From the NCBI RefSeq assembly GCF_001650875.1, contig NZ_LXYI01000067.1, forward strand, positions 1 through 64,000: DNA of 64,000 nt. Reading direction: 5' to 3'. The position numbers and the translations under genes were made by a program. Shown here one piece after another: positions 18,881 through 29,002 of this stretch (its first letter is position 1; every line of letters starts with the position of its first letter). Origin of the DNA: Sulfitobacter sp. EhC04. Its GTDB lineage: Bacteria; Pseudomonadota; Alphaproteobacteria; Rhodobacterales; Rhodobacteraceae. The notes beneath the pieces are model-generated. The model did no database searches, was not told the DNA's origin, and worked only from the letters and a program-made list of their open reading frames with translations.

Positions 18881-19738
18881 CTACTCCGCGCTGAGGGCTG
18901 CGATTGCGTCCAACTTTGCCAGTGTTTCGCGGGCAGTTGCAACATGCAGGTTTTCCACGATCTTGCCGTCCACCACCGCGACGCTCTGGCCGGAGGCGAT
19001 GACTTCCTCGTAGGCGGCGATCTGGCGGCGGGCGAGGTCGGCTTCTTCCTCGGTGGGCGAGAAGGCGGCATTGGACACGTCAAGCTGCGCGGGGTGGATC
19101 AATGTCTTGCCGTCAAAACCCATGTCGCGGCCCTGTTCGCATTCAACCTTGAGGCCCGCGTCATCCTTGAAGGCGTTGTAGACACCGTCGATGATGGCGC
19201 AATCATGCGCCTTGGCCGCCAGCACGCAGAGGCCTAGGCCCGTCATCAGCGGCAGGCGGTCGGCGCGGAACCGCGTTTGCAGGTCCTTGGCCAGATCATT
19301 GGTGCCCATGACCATGGCCTGTAGCTGGCGGTGTGCGGCAATGGCGGGGGCATTGAGCATGGCACCGGGGGTTTCCATCATTGCCCAGAGCGGGATGTCA
19401 CCGACGATCTCGGCCAGTGCTTCGAGGTCGGCGGGGCTGCCGACCTTGGGCAGCAGGACCGCGTCGGCGTCCATGTCCCTGACAGCCTGTGCGTCGTCCT
19501 TGCCCCATTCGGTGTCCAGCGCGTTGATGCGGATGACCTTGAGCCGCGCGCCATAACCGCCTTCGCTGAGCGCCTCGGCCAGTGTGGCGCGGGCGGCGGA
19601 TTTCTCATCCGGGCTGACCGCATCCTCAAGGTCGAAGATGATCGCGTCACATGGCAGGCTGCGCGCCTTGTCCAGCGCGCGGGGTTTTGAACCGGGAATA
19701 TACAGTGCGGAACGCAGGGGGCGGGTGATCTTGGACAT
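18881..19738 (-). CDS. mcl2: (3S)-malyl-CoA thioesterase (HpcH/HpaI citrate-lyase family)
   Basis: 285 residues from ATG 19738 (MSKITRPLRSALYIPGS). A CitE-like TIM barrel: FDLEDAVSPDEK (acid residue binding Mg2+), LLPKVGS, MMETPGAM, GFDGKTLIHPAQ. The length and N-terminus fit the Mcl2-type (3S)-malyl-CoA thioesterase of Rhodobacter rather than the longer Mcl1 malyl-CoA/methylmalyl-CoA lyase, and its operon with mch agrees. A lyase activity cannot be ruled out. A start further upstream would add a non-conserved extension. Confidence 0.82.
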   Translation of the reverse strand: MSKITRPLRSALYIPGSKPRALDKARSLPCDAIIFDLEDAVSPDEKSAARATLAEALSEGGYGARLKVIRINALDTEWGKDDAQAVRDMDADAVLLPKVGSPADLEALAEIVGDIPLWAMMETPGAMLNAPAIAAHRQLQAMVMGTNDLAKDLQTRFRADRLPLMTGLGLCVLAAKAHDCAIIDGVYNAFKDDAGLKVECEQGRDMGFDGKTLIHPAQLDVSNAAFSPTEEEADLARRQIAAYEEVIASGQSVAVVDGKIVENLHVATARETLAKLDAIAALSAE

Positions 19739-20076
19739 GGGGCCTCCGATGGGGTTGGTCGCGCCGGGCGGCGGCGCGTGGACATATTGTTGCGCGCAGA
19801 TGGTCATTTTTGATTGAAAAGTTCAAGGGGAAACGTGCCGCAGCGCAGCGAAATTCAAATTAAACAGGTTCCGTACGCATCGTTAACCAGTATTTCAGGG
19901 AGTTGCCCGCATCCTTTGCCCCGTCGCCTGTCCAGGCAAAGATCGTTTCGGCAGGGCCGCCGGACACCCGGTCAGCAGGCGCATTGGCATGATAACCTGG
20001 CCCACCCAGGTCGCTCGGGCAAAGCCCGGACAGGTCCGCTGATCATGGGTGCAGCCTTTCGAATGAAGGCAGTGAA
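19739..20076. other. Intergenic, no gene seen
   Basis: About 340 nt between divergent mcl2 and the small secreted protein. It must hold both promoters. I see short imperfect GC repeats (for example GGCAAAG and CGGGCAAAGCCCGG near 20016-20030) but no reading frame, known RNA or strong operator. Confidence 0.5.
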
Positions 20077-20409
20077 ATGAAACGCATGATGAAAATCTTC
20101 AATCTGGCCGCGCTGACAGCGGGGGCGGTGGCCTATCTGACGGCAACCACGGATGTCGCCGCGCAAAGCAGGCGCAACTGCGGGCCGCGCGACGTGGTGG
20201 TGACGCGGCTGGCAGAAGGATACGGCGAGACGCGCCAGTCCATCGGGCTGGGCGCAAACAACGCCGTGGTCGAGGTCTTTGCCTCTGACGAGACGGGCAG
20301 CTGGACAATCACGGTGACGGTGCCGGGGGGCATGACCTGTCTTGTGGCCTCGGGTCAGGCGTTCGAGCAGGTGGCGGAGGCGCTGCCGGCCGGGGGGCAG
20401 GACGCCTGA
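20077..20409 (+). CDS. Hypothetical secreted small protein
   Basis: 110 residues with a signal peptide (cleavage near DVAAQS, residue 29). The mature part contains NCGPRDVVVTRLAEGYGETRQ and TCLVASG with two Cys that could pair. Small periplasmic proteins like this recur in Rhodobacterales; function unknown. Start ATG 20077; an alternative ATG follows at 20086. Confidence 0.75.
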   Translation: MKRMMKIFNLAALTAGAVAYLTATTDVAAQSRRNCGPRDVVVTRLAEGYGETRQSIGLGANNAVVEVFASDETGSWTITVTVPGGMTCLVASGQAFEQVAEALPAGGQDA

Positions 20410-20469
20410 AGTCAAAAAAGTTGAATAAAAATGATATGTCAGGTGACATATTTTCAGGGTGGTCCGGCG

Positions 20470-21225
20470 TCAGGTCAGGCCATCCCAGATCAGCTTGGTC
20501 CCGGTGATCAGAAGCAGTGCATAGGTGATGCCAAAGAACAGTTTTTCCGGCACCAGATGATGCGCCCGCACGCCTGCCCAGGTGCCGAGCAGGGCAAAGG
20601 GGGCCAGCATGAGGTTGGCCAGAAGGGTCTGGCGGGTGAACATGCCCAGCGCGGCATAGGGGAAGAACTTGATCAGGTTGAACACGCAGAAGATCAGGAC
20701 CGTGGTTGCCTGGAACTGCGTCTTGGTCAGGCCGCGTGTCAGCAGGAACACCGCCGCCGGGGGGCCGCCTGCGTGGCTGACGAAGGTGGTGAAGCCGGTC
20801 ACCGACCCGATGAACAGCCCGGCGCGGTCCGACAGCCGCAGTTTTGTCAGGGGAAACCAGCCCCTTGCAAGCCCGACCTGCCAGAACACGAAACCGACGG
20901 AGACGCCGCCGATCAGCAGGCGGAACACATCCGGTGAGGCCACCCGGTAAAGCGCAGCCCCCAGGGCGATGCCGGGCAGCCCGCCGAGGATCAGCAGCCT
21001 TGCGTCGGGTGCGCTCCATTTTTTCCAATAGGGTTTGAGGGAACTGGCGTCGATCAGCATCAGCAGCGGCAGCATCACGCCAAGTGCCAGGCCGGGTTCG
21101 ACGACCAGCGCGAGGATGGTCGCGGCGGCAAAGGCCGCGCCCGAGCCGAAGCCCGCCTTGGACACCCCGGCAAAGAACACCGCAGGCCCCGCGACCAGAA
21201 AGAAGAACACATCGAAAGTCAGCAT
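20470..21225 (-). CDS. Sulfite exporter TauE/SafE family permease
   Basis: 251 residues, about eight membrane segments, with the TauE repeat GFTTFVSHAGGPP and N-terminal VFFAGVSKAGFGSG. The family exports sulfite, sulfoacetate or other organosulfonates; the actual substrate cannot be read here. Single gene, convergent with the small secreted protein and divergent from the PRC-barrel gene. Confidence 0.9.
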   Translation of the reverse strand: MLTFDVFFFLVAGPAVFFAGVSKAGFGSGAAFAAATILALVVEPGLALGVMLPLLMLIDASSLKPYWKKWSAPDARLLILGGLPGIALGAALYRVASPDVFRLLIGGVSVGFVFWQVGLARGWFPLTKLRLSDRAGLFIGSVTGFTTFVSHAGGPPAAVFLLTRGLTKTQFQATTVLIFCVFNLIKFFPYAALGMFTRQTLLANLMLAPFALLGTWAGVRAHHLVPEKLFFGITYALLLITGTKLIWDGLT

Positions 21226-21265
21226 GTCTTAGTTTATATCTACCTGAAAACAGAAGTTTTTCCGT

Positions 21266-21290
21266 GGAACTTGCGGGGCATCTGTCTGTT
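21266..21290 (+). promoter_or_regulatory. Possible ECF-type promoter of the PRC-barrel gene
   Basis: GGAAC (21266-21270), a 17-nt spacer, then GTT (21288-21290), about 50 nt before the ATG. This matches the GGAAC-N17-GTT form of EcfG-type general stress promoters in other alphaproteobacteria. Rhodobacterales often lack that sigma factor, so the match may be chance. Confidence 0.3.
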
Positions 21291-21340
21291 CGTCCTTCAA
21301 TCGGTGCCTGACACCGTACACATACGAAGGAGAACTATTT

Positions 21341-22270
21341 ATGAAACGCTTTCTGAGCACAACTGCCGTTATCCTTGCCCTGACGGGCGGTGCCTATGCG
21401 CAGTCGAATTCCACAGACATGAACACAAGCATGGGTGCGGTGACATTTGAACAGGGCGATTTCTATGCCAGCAACCTGATCGGCATGCGCATCTATAATG
21501 CGGAGCAGGGTGTTGAAGCGGATCAGCCCATCGCGGCGGGCGCTGAGGCCGAATGGGACGACATCGGCGAGATAAACGACATCATCGTTGCCAAGGATGG
21601 CAGCGTGCGTGCCGTGATTCTTGGCGTCGGCGGGTTCCTTGGCCTGGGCGAACGTGACGTGGCGGTGTCCATGGACGACATCACTGTTGTTCAGCAGGAC
21701 GGCGACATGAACGACCGTTTCCTGGTGGTGTCCACCACCAAGGAGGCTCTTGAAGCCATGCCCGAGGTTGACCGCAACATGGGTGACGCAGCCATGAACG
21801 GCGACACCATGGAGCAGAACGCGGAAGCCACTGCGCAGGACGCTGAAAACATGGCCGACAATGCCGCCGAAGCAACTGAGCAGACCGCCGAGGAAGCCGG
21901 TGATGCCGTGGCGACCACGGCTGCCACTGCGCAGGACGAAATGACCCGCCCGGCCTATGAGCGCGAAGGTTACCAGAACGCTGAAATGGCCGAGGTCGAG
22001 AAGCTGACGGCGGAAGAGATCAACGGCTCTTACGTCTATGGTTCCAATGACGAGACCGTGGGCGAAATCGACGACCTGATGGTTGGCGATGACGGCAAGC
22101 TGACCGGCGCCGTGATCAATGTCGGTGGGTTCCTCGGGATTGGTGAAAAGCCGGTTCTGGTCAACTTTGAAGAGATCCAGGTGCTGAGGAACGAAGACGG
22201 AAGCGATTATCGTTTCTACATCAACAGCACCAAGGAACAGCTGGAGCAGATGCCTGAACATCAGGACTGA
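21341..22270 (+). CDS. Exported protein with two PRC-barrel domains
   Basis: 309 residues. Signal peptide (cleavage after AYAQ, about residue 21), a first PRC-barrel (about 35-130; DIGEINDIIVAKDGSVRAVI, GGFLGLGERDVAVS), an Ala/Glu-rich acidic linker (about 145-205) and a second PRC-barrel (about 220-300; VGEIDDLMVGDDGKLTGAVI, GGFLGIGEKPVLV). The repeated GGFLGxGE motif marks both. Likely periplasmic and stress-related by analogy; RBS AAGGAG lies 9 nt before ATG. Followed by a terminator. Confidence 0.9.
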   Translation: MKRFLSTTAVILALTGGAYAQSNSTDMNTSMGAVTFEQGDFYASNLIGMRIYNAEQGVEADQPIAAGAEAEWDDIGEINDIIVAKDGSVRAVILGVGGFLGLGERDVAVSMDDITVVQQDGDMNDRFLVVSTTKEALEAMPEVDRNMGDAAMNGDTMEQNAEATAQDAENMADNAAEATEQTAEEAGDAVATTAATAQDEMTRPAYEREGYQNAEMAEVEKLTAEEINGSYVYGSNDETVGEIDDLMVGDDGKLTGAVINVGGFLGIGEKPVLVNFEEIQVLRNEDGSDYRFYINSTKEQLEQMPEHQD

Positions 22271-22308
22271 ACGCCCGGAACATGACTGAAAACCAGTCAT
22301 TCTGTTCG

Positions 22309-22337
22309 AAAAGGTCGCCCTTCGGGGCGGCCTTTTT
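22309..22337 (+). terminator. Rho-independent terminator after PRC-barrel gene
   Basis: AAAGGtCGCCC, loop TTCG, GGGCGgCC and TTTTT. A stable tetraloop hairpin followed by a T-run, about 40 nt after the stop. Confidence 0.9.
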
Positions 22338-22367
22338 CCGTCAGGGGCGTCTGAAACGGGCTGGTGA

Positions 22368-23402
<1,035 letters not shown>

Positions 23403-23447
23403 TCGGCGGCGCGACGCCAGACCGTCCGGTCTGGCAGGATGATGTGC

Positions 23448-23477
23448 AATGCCCCCGCAGATATCTGCGGGGGCATT
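23448..23477. terminator. 30-nt perfect palindromic terminator after mdh
   Basis: AATGCCCCCGCAGAT and its exact reverse complement meet at GATATC. It lies 46 nt after the mdh stop and is followed by TTTG; works in both directions. Confidence 0.85.
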
Positions 23478-23504
23478 TGCGTTTGGGGGCCGGTGTGAGA
23501 GTGA

Positions 23505-23671
23505 GCGCAAGCCGGGCCAGCGCCTGCCCGGGGTGGGCGATCCTGACCTCTGTCCATGCCACTTGATTTCTCAGCTGTGATGATACCTCTCAGAGTATCA
23601 CCCAGCCTCACCAAATCGCCCGCCCGACCGGCGGGCAGGCGATGGCCCGGCGCCTTCGGCTTGTTCCGGGC
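23505..23671 (+). repeat. 167-nt intergenic element, copy B
   Basis: Gap-free partner of the inverted copy at 16851-17017, about 86 percent identical by eye. The outer 35-40 nt at each end are almost unchanged and form the terminal inverted arms, while the centre differs yet both copies can form a small central hairpin (here TGATAC/GTATCA). Lies between the mdh terminator and the sdhC leader. Confidence 0.85.
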
Positions 23672-23900
23672 TTTGGTGGTAAAGGTGGGCGACTGCTTCG
23701 TCCCGCATAGCGGACCCTCGCGCGTCTCAGAGCGCAGGTCTGGTTGTGGTCGGAAACGCTTGGCACTCTGGCGGACGCTTGGGGCACTGGCGCGGCACCA
23801 TCGCGACGAGGCGTTATCCGCTGACATTACCGGCAGGAATGCACCCGGCAGGACATCAGGCGCAGGTCTGACGTCAAAATGGGCAAGTGAGTCGCGGGTC
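23672..23900. other. Intergenic, no gene seen
   Basis: About 230 nt between the repeat and the sdhC operators. No convincing reading frame, RNA or repeat; base composition is like the rest of the window. Confidence 0.5.
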
Positions 23901-23931
23901 TGTGATCACACAAAATATCCGTGTGATCACA
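23901..23931. promoter_or_regulatory. Paired TGTGATCACA operators upstream of sdhC
   Basis: Perfect palindromes TGTGATCACA at 23901-23910 and 23922-23931, centres 21 bp apart, 157-187 nt upstream of the sdhC start. Sequence and spacing are the same as upstream of sucC. Confidence 0.75.
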
Positions 23932-24087
23932 AAGCTGAAATTCTTGCGGATTTACGCATTTTTCCGCCAAGCTTCGCCATAAAACCGCATGTTAGCGCGT
24001 TCAGCCCTCGTGACACTCCTGCAAAAAACGGTATCACTAGGGCAGCCAAGGACCAAAATACAGCCACTCACATCAAAGGACCAGCTT

Positions 24088-24471
24088 ATGGCCGATGTAA
24101 ACCGGGGCAATCGCCCGCTGTCACCGCATCTGACAATCTACCGCCCGCAACTGACCTCCATGACGTCGATCCTGACGCGCATCACCGGCAATGCCATGCT
24201 GATCGCGGCACTGCTGATCGTGTGGTGGTTTCTGGCGGCAGCGACCAGCGAAGCCTATTTCGACGTGGTCAACGGTTTCGTGACCAGTTGGTTCGGTGAT
24301 CTGATCATGTTCTTCAGCGTGTTGGGCCTTTGGTATCACACGCTGGCCGGCATCCGGCACCTGATCTGGGACAATGGCTATGCGCTGGACATCCCCACGG
24401 CGGAAAAGCTGGGCTGGGCCTGCATCGGCGGCTCTGTCCTGCTGACGCTGCTGACCGTGTTGATTGTGTAA
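24088..24471 (+). CDS. sdhC: Succinate dehydrogenase cytochrome b556 subunit
   Basis: 127 residues from ATG 24088 (MADVNRGNRPLSPHLTIYRP, the standard SdhC opening), with AAAGGA 7 nt upstream. Three membrane helices; the haem-b His lies in LGLWYHTLAGIRHLIWD. Anchors SdhAB and passes electrons to ubiquinone. An upstream extension in frame is not conserved and is rejected. Confidence 0.95.
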   Translation: MADVNRGNRPLSPHLTIYRPQLTSMTSILTRITGNAMLIAALLIVWWFLAAATSEAYFDVVNGFVTSWFGDLIMFFSVLGLWYHTLAGIRHLIWDNGYALDIPTAEKLGWACIGGSVLLTLLTVLIV

Positions 24472-24481
24472 GGAGAGACTG

Positions 24482-24853
24482 ATGGCTTATCTGACAGACC
24501 GCAAACGCGCCACCGGCCTCGGCTCTGCCAAAACCGGGACCGCCCATTTCTGGGCGATGAAGGTCAGCTCCGTCGCGCTGCTGATCCTGATCCCGCTGTT
24601 CGTCTTTACCTTCGGGTCCGCCCTGGGCGGCACCTATGCCGAAATCCTGGCCTATTACAGCCGTCCGGGCCCCGCGATCATCGCGGCGCTGACGCTTGTG
24701 GTCGGCTTCAAGCACTTCAATGACGGGGTGCAGGTATTGATCGAGGATTACGTGCACGGGATGGCGCAGAAGATCGCGATCATCCTGATGACCTGCCTCA
24801 GCTACGGCGCGGCGGCGGTTGGCGTTTTCGCCATCGCGCGCCTGGCGCTCTGA
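24482..24853 (+). CDS. sdhD: Succinate dehydrogenase membrane anchor subunit
   Basis: 123 residues, three membrane helices; [20 protein letters not shown] then [19 protein letters not shown], and [19 protein letters not shown] with the second haem-proximal region. Start ATG 24482 with AAGGAGAG 5 nt upstream, 10 nt after sdhC. Confidence 0.94.
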   Translation: MAYLTDRKRATGLGSAKTGTAHFWAMKVSSVALLILIPLFVFTFGSALGGTYAEILAYYSRPGPAIIAALTLVVGFKHFNDGVQVLIEDYVHGMAQKIAIILMTCLSYGAAAVGVFAIARLAL

Positions 24854-24881
24854 TCCATTCATTCCCGAGGGGAGACCGAAG

Positions 24882-26687
24882 ATGGCTGCATATGAGTATG
24901 AAACCCACGAGTATGACGTGGTTGTTGTTGGGGCGGGCGGTGCGGGCCTGCGCGCGACATTGGGGATGGCGGAGCAGGGGCTGCGCACGGCCTGTATCTC
25001 CAAGGTGTTTCCGACCCGGTCGCATACCGTGGCCGCACAGGGTGGCATCGCGGCATCGCTGAGCAACATGGGCCCGGACAACTGGCAGTGGCACATGTAT
25101 GACACCGTCAAGGGGTCGGACTGGCTGGGTGACACGGACGCGATGGAATACCTCGCGCGCGAAGCCCCCAAGGCGGTCTATGAGCTTGAGCATTACGGTG
25201 TGCCGTTCTCGCGCACCGAAGAGGGCAAGATTTACCAGCGCCCCTTTGGCGGCCATACCACCGAATTCGGTGAAGGCCCGCCGGTGCAGCGCACCTGTGC
25301 CGCTGCCGACCGGACCGGCCATGCGATTCTGCATACGCTTTATGGTCAGAGCCTGAAGCAGAACGCGCAGTTCTATATCGAATATTTCGCCATCGACCTG
25401 ATCATGTCCGAAGACGGCGTTTGCCAGGGCGTGCTGTGCTGGAAGCTGGACGATGGCACGATGCACCTGTTCTCGGCCAAGATGACGGTGCTGGCGACCG
25501 GCGGCTATGGCCGCGCCTATTTCAGCGCCACATCGGCGCATACCTGCACCGGCGACGGCGGCGGCATGACTGCACGGGCCGGGCTGCCGTTGCAGGACAT
25601 GGAATTCGTGCAGTTCCACCCGACCGGCATTTACGGCGCGGGCTGTCTGATCACCGAAGGTGCGCGGGGCGAGGGCGGTTACCTGACCAACTCCGAAGGC
25701 GAGCGGTTCATGGAACGTTATGCGCCCACCTACAAGGATCTGGCGTCGCGCGACGTGGTATCGCGCTGCATGACCATGGAAATCCGCGAAGGGCGCGGCG
25801 TGGGCGAAAATGCCGACCACATCCACCTGCACCTGAACCACCTGCCGCCGGAAACGCTGGACCTGCGCCTGCCGGGCATTTCGGAATCCGCGCGTATCTT
25901 TGCCGGTGTGGACCTGACCAAGGAACCGATCCCGGTGTTGCCGACCGTGCACTACAACATGGGCGGAATCCCCACGAATTACTGGGGTGAAGTGCTAGCA
26001 CCGACCAAGGACAAGCCCGACAATGTGTCGCCCGGCCTGATGGCTGTGGGCGAGGCGGGCTGTGCGAGCGTACACGGGGCCAACCGCCTCGGCTCGAACT
26101 CGCTGATCGACCTGGTGGTCTTTGGCCGTGCCGCGGCGATCCGCGCCAAGCAAGTGGTGGATGCCAGCGCGCCGGTGCCGACGCCGAACAAGCGGTCGGT
26201 CGAGGCGGCGTTCAGCCGGTTCGACGGTTTGCGTTATGCCAATGGCCATGTGCCCACGGCGGAACTGCGCCTTGAGATGCAAAAGACGATGCAGGCCGAT
26301 GCTGCCGTCTTCCGCACTGACAAGACGCTGGCCGAGGGTGAGGAAAAGATGAAGGGCGTGGCGGGCAAGCTGGATGACCTGCATGTGACCGACAAGACTC
26401 TGGTGTGGAATTCCGACCTGATGGAAACGCTGGAACTGACCAATCTGATGCCCAATGCGGTCGCCACGATCACGGCAGCCGCCGCGCGCAAGGAAAGCCG
26501 GGGTGCCCATGCGCATGAAGATTATCCCGACCGCGACGACGAGAACTGGCGCAAGCACAGCCTGATCTGGTTCAAGGGCAACGAGGCGTCGCTGGGGTTC
26601 CGGGGTGTGCATCTGAAGCCGCTGACCAGCCACAACGAAGGCGGCATCGACCTCAAGAAGATCGCCCCCAAGGCGCGGGTGTACTGA
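24882..26687 (+). CDS. sdhA: Succinate dehydrogenase flavoprotein subunit
   Basis: 601 residues. FAD dinucleotide fold [10 protein letters not shown], covalent-FAD His48 in [19 protein letters not shown], and the substrate-binding [16 protein letters not shown]. Oxidises succinate to fumarate. Start ATG 24882 after GAGGGGAG. Followed by two accessory genes before sdhB, which is unusual compared with compact sdhCDAB operons. Confidence 0.97.
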   Translation: MAAYEYETHEYDVVVVGAGGAGLRATLGMAEQGLRTACISKVFPTRSHTVAAQGGIAASLSNMGPDNWQWHMYDTVKGSDWLGDTDAMEYLAREAPKAVYELEHYGVPFSRTEEGKIYQRPFGGHTTEFGEGPPVQRTCAAADRTGHAILHTLYGQSLKQNAQFYIEYFAIDLIMSEDGVCQGVLCWKLDDGTMHLFSAKMTVLATGGYGRAYFSATSAHTCTGDGGGMTARAGLPLQDMEFVQFHPTGIYGAGCLITEGARGEGGYLTNSEGERFMERYAPTYKDLASRDVVSRCMTMEIREGRGVGENADHIHLHLNHLPPETLDLRLPGISESARIFAGVDLTKEPIPVLPTVHYNMGGIPTNYWGEVLAPTKDKPDNVSPGLMAVGEAGCASVHGANRLGSNSLIDLVVFGRAAAIRAKQVVDASAPVPTPNKRSVEAAFSRFDGLRYANGHVPTAELRLEMQKTMQADAAVFRTDKTLAEGEEKMKGVAGKLDDLHVTDKTLVWNSDLMETLELTNLMPNAVATITAAAARKESRGAHAHEDYPDRDDENWRKHSLIWFKGNEASLGFRGVHLKPLTSHNEGGIDLKKIAPKARVY

Positions 26688-26688
26688 G

Positions 26689-27018
26689 ATGCGCCTTGCA
26701 GGCATCGCCATTTTTGCCCTGGCCCTGGCGGGCTGTGCCGAAGTGACCGAAGCGGTGGACAGCACCGCGCGCGCAGGCGCGAAGGGTGTTGTCACCGAAA
26801 CCCTCGCCACCCGCTTTCCTCAGGTGCCCAAGAAACTGATCACGCCCTTCACCGATTGCATCATCGACTATGCCGATGCGATGGAGGTGCGCGAATTTGC
26901 CCGTGCCGCCGTTGTTGGCGTGGACGACACGACAGTGACCATCGTGCGCAACATCCTGGCGCGGCCCGATACGCAGACCTGTCTGAAGGCGCGCACGCTC
27001 GAAGCCGGGTTGAGCTGA
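26689..27018 (+). CDS. Small lipoprotein between sdhA and sdhB
   Basis: 109 residues, lipobox LALAGC (Cys near 16). The mature part (VTEAVDSTARAGAKGVVTETLA, KKLITPFTDCIIDYADAMEVREFARAA) is helical with two further Cys. Starts 1 nt after the sdhA stop, so it is co-translated with the operon. Unknown function; located where it could be assembled with, or simply co-expressed with, succinate dehydrogenase. Confidence 0.82.
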   Translation: MRLAGIAIFALALAGCAEVTEAVDSTARAGAKGVVTETLATRFPQVPKKLITPFTDCIIDYADAMEVREFARAAVVGVDDTTVTIVRNILARPDTQTCLKARTLEAGLS

Positions 27019-27021
27019 TCC

Positions 27022-27822
27022 ATGAATGCCCTGCCGCATCCCACGCTGGAACCGGTCGCGGAATCGCTGACCCTTGAGGCGATGCGCGCGGCGTTCCGGG
27101 CGGCGGACCGGCCATTGCGGCAAAAACTGATGGCGGCGCTGCCGCCTGCGGAGGTCGAATTTGCGGGCATCCGCATGTATGTGGACCCGCGCGACAATTA
27201 CACCGACAGGATGATCTGGCTCTATGGCCAGCCACCCGAGATGAAGTCGCTGACCGCATTGACCGAAGTGGTCGAGGGCAAGAATGCCTTTATCCTGGAT
27301 ATCGGGGCCAATTGCGGGGCCTTTGCGGTGCCGCTGGCCGTGGCGGCGGGCAAGGGCAGCCGGGTGATCGCGTTTGAGCCGAACCCGGTGATGATCGGGC
27401 GGCTGGGCCATAACGTGCAGCTGAATGGTCTGTGTCATGTGGTCCGGATCGAGGGCTGCGCGCTGGGCGCGGAACGCGGCGAGGCGGTGCTGAACTTTCA
27501 CGGCACCAACTTTGGCCAGGCCTCGCTGTTGCCGGTCAGGCGGCGGTCGCAGAATGGGGGCAGGCTGGTGCCGGTGCGGCCCCTGCTGGATTTTGTGGTC
27601 GAGGCCGAGGGGCACGACGTATCGGTGTTGAAGATCGACGTCGAGGGCGCGGAGCCTGCGGCCCTTGGACCGCTGTTGGCGGCGGGCGGCTGGTTGCCGG
27701 ACGTGATGCTGATCGAGACCGATCACGCGGCGGATTGGGACAGCGACCTTTTGGGCATGATCGACGGCCTTGGATACAAGGCGACGATGCAGGCCGAACA
27801 GAACACATTGTTTGTCCGCTAG
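27022..27822 (+). CDS. FkbM family methyltransferase
   Basis: 266 residues. Class I methyltransferase with DIGANCGAFAVPLA (motif I), FEPNP and the FkbM-typical VLKIDVEGAEPAAL. Members O-methylate sugars or polyketides. It starts 3 nt after the lipoprotein stop and precedes sdhB by 74 nt, so it is inside the sdh operon though not part of the enzyme. Confidence 0.9.
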   Translation: MNALPHPTLEPVAESLTLEAMRAAFRAADRPLRQKLMAALPPAEVEFAGIRMYVDPRDNYTDRMIWLYGQPPEMKSLTALTEVVEGKNAFILDIGANCGAFAVPLAVAAGKGSRVIAFEPNPVMIGRLGHNVQLNGLCHVVRIEGCALGAERGEAVLNFHGTNFGQASLLPVRRRSQNGGRLVPVRPLLDFVVEAEGHDVSVLKIDVEGAEPAALGPLLAAGGWLPDVMLIETDHAADWDSDLLGMIDGLGYKATMQAEQNTLFVR

Positions 27823-27896
27823 GGCAGGCAGCAATTGAACGCCCCCCGGCGGGGCCTGAATGAAACCGGCGGCGACGCCAGAACAGGAGATGCTAC

Positions 27897-28676
27897 ATGG
27901 TTCAGCTGACGCTCCCCAAGAATTCCCGCATGACCAGCGGCAAGACATGGCCCAAGCCCGAAGGGGCCAGCAACCTCAAGGAATTCCACATCTATCGGTG
28001 GAGCCCGGATGACGACAAGAACCCGGCGCTGGACACCTATTTCGTCGATATGGACACCTGCGGTCCGATGATTTTGGACGCGCTGATCAAGATCAAGAAC
28101 GAGATCGACCCGACCCTGACCTTCCGCCGGTCCTGCCGCGAGGGCATCTGTGGCTCCTGCGCGATGAACATCGACGGGATCAACACGCTGGCCTGCACCT
28201 ATGGCGTGGCCGAGGTGAAGGGCGTGGTCAAGATTTACCCGCTGCCGCATATGCCGGTGGTCAAGGACCTGATCCCGGACCTGACCCATTTCTATGCGCA
28301 GCACGCCTCCATCCAGCCCTGGCTGGAGACAGAGACACCGGCCCCCGCGAAGGAGTGGAAGCAATCGGTGGATGACCGGGCCAAGCTGGACGGTCTGTAT
28401 GAATGCATCATGTGCGCCTGCTGCTCGACCTCATGCCCGAGCTACTGGTGGAACGGCGACCGCTACCTCGGGCCAGCGGCATTGCTGCACGCCTACCGCT
28501 GGATCATCGACAGCCGCGACGAGGCGACGGGTGAGCGTCTGGACGACCTTGAGGACCCCTTCAAGCTGTATCGCTGCCACACGATCATGAACTGCGCCAA
28601 GACCTGCCCCAAGGGGCTGAACCCGGCGGCGGCCATTGCCAATATCAAGAAGCTGATGGTCGAACGGACCGTTTGA
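27897..28676 (+). CDS. sdhB: Succinate dehydrogenase iron-sulfur subunit
   Basis: 259 residues. Ligands for [2Fe-2S] in [16 protein letters not shown], and for [4Fe-4S]/[3Fe-4S] in [16 protein letters not shown] and [22 protein letters not shown] lies 8 nt before ATG. Transfers electrons from SdhA to the membrane subunits. Confidence 0.97.
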   Translation: MVQLTLPKNSRMTSGKTWPKPEGASNLKEFHIYRWSPDDDKNPALDTYFVDMDTCGPMILDALIKIKNEIDPTLTFRRSCREGICGSCAMNIDGINTLACTYGVAEVKGVVKIYPLPHMPVVKDLIPDLTHFYAQHASIQPWLETETPAPAKEWKQSVDDRAKLDGLYECIMCACCSTSCPSYWWNGDRYLGPAALLHAYRWIIDSRDEATGERLDDLEDPFKLYRCHTIMNCAKTCPKGLNPAAAIANIKKLMVERTV

Positions 28677-28700
28677 TCCCGAACTGTTGAATATATGGGG

Positions 28701-28730
28701 CGCGCGGCGGGTGGCATATCCCGCCGCGCG
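28701..28730 (+). terminator. Hairpin terminator after sdhB
   Basis: CGCGCGGCGGG (28701-28711) pairs perfectly with CCCGCCGCGCG (28720-28730), then TCTTACG. About 25 nt after the sdhB stop. Confidence 0.75.
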
Positions 28731-28745
28731 TCTTACGTCAGACAC

Positions 28746-28961
28746 ATGCTTGCACCGATCTTTTTCGTCATCGCGATCATCGCCGTCGCCATCTATGCCC
28801 ACCGTCACGCCGGCACCCGGCAATGCCGCTGGCGCGAGGATCGGGCGGGGGCCAAGGGCGCGTTGATGAAATACAATTGCGTCACCTGCGGGGCCGAGGC
28901 GTTTCGCGCCAATGGCAAGCCGGATCGCTGCCTGTCAAATCTGAACCGGCCCGGCCTGTGA
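28746..28961 (+). CDS. Small membrane-anchored CxxC protein
   Basis: 71 residues from ATG 28746. One N-terminal membrane helix (MLAPIFFVIAIIAVAIYAHR), then a short cytosolic part with CVTC and RCLSN cysteines that could form a zinc site. No recognised family; longer starts upstream read through the sdhB terminator and are rejected. Confidence 0.65.
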   Translation: MLAPIFFVIAIIAVAIYAHRHAGTRQCRWREDRAGAKGALMKYNCVTCGAEAFRANGKPDRCLSNLNRPGL

Positions 28962-29002
28962 ACACAGTTGCTTTCCGGCCCTGACCCGCGCAGGCTGCGG
29001 TG

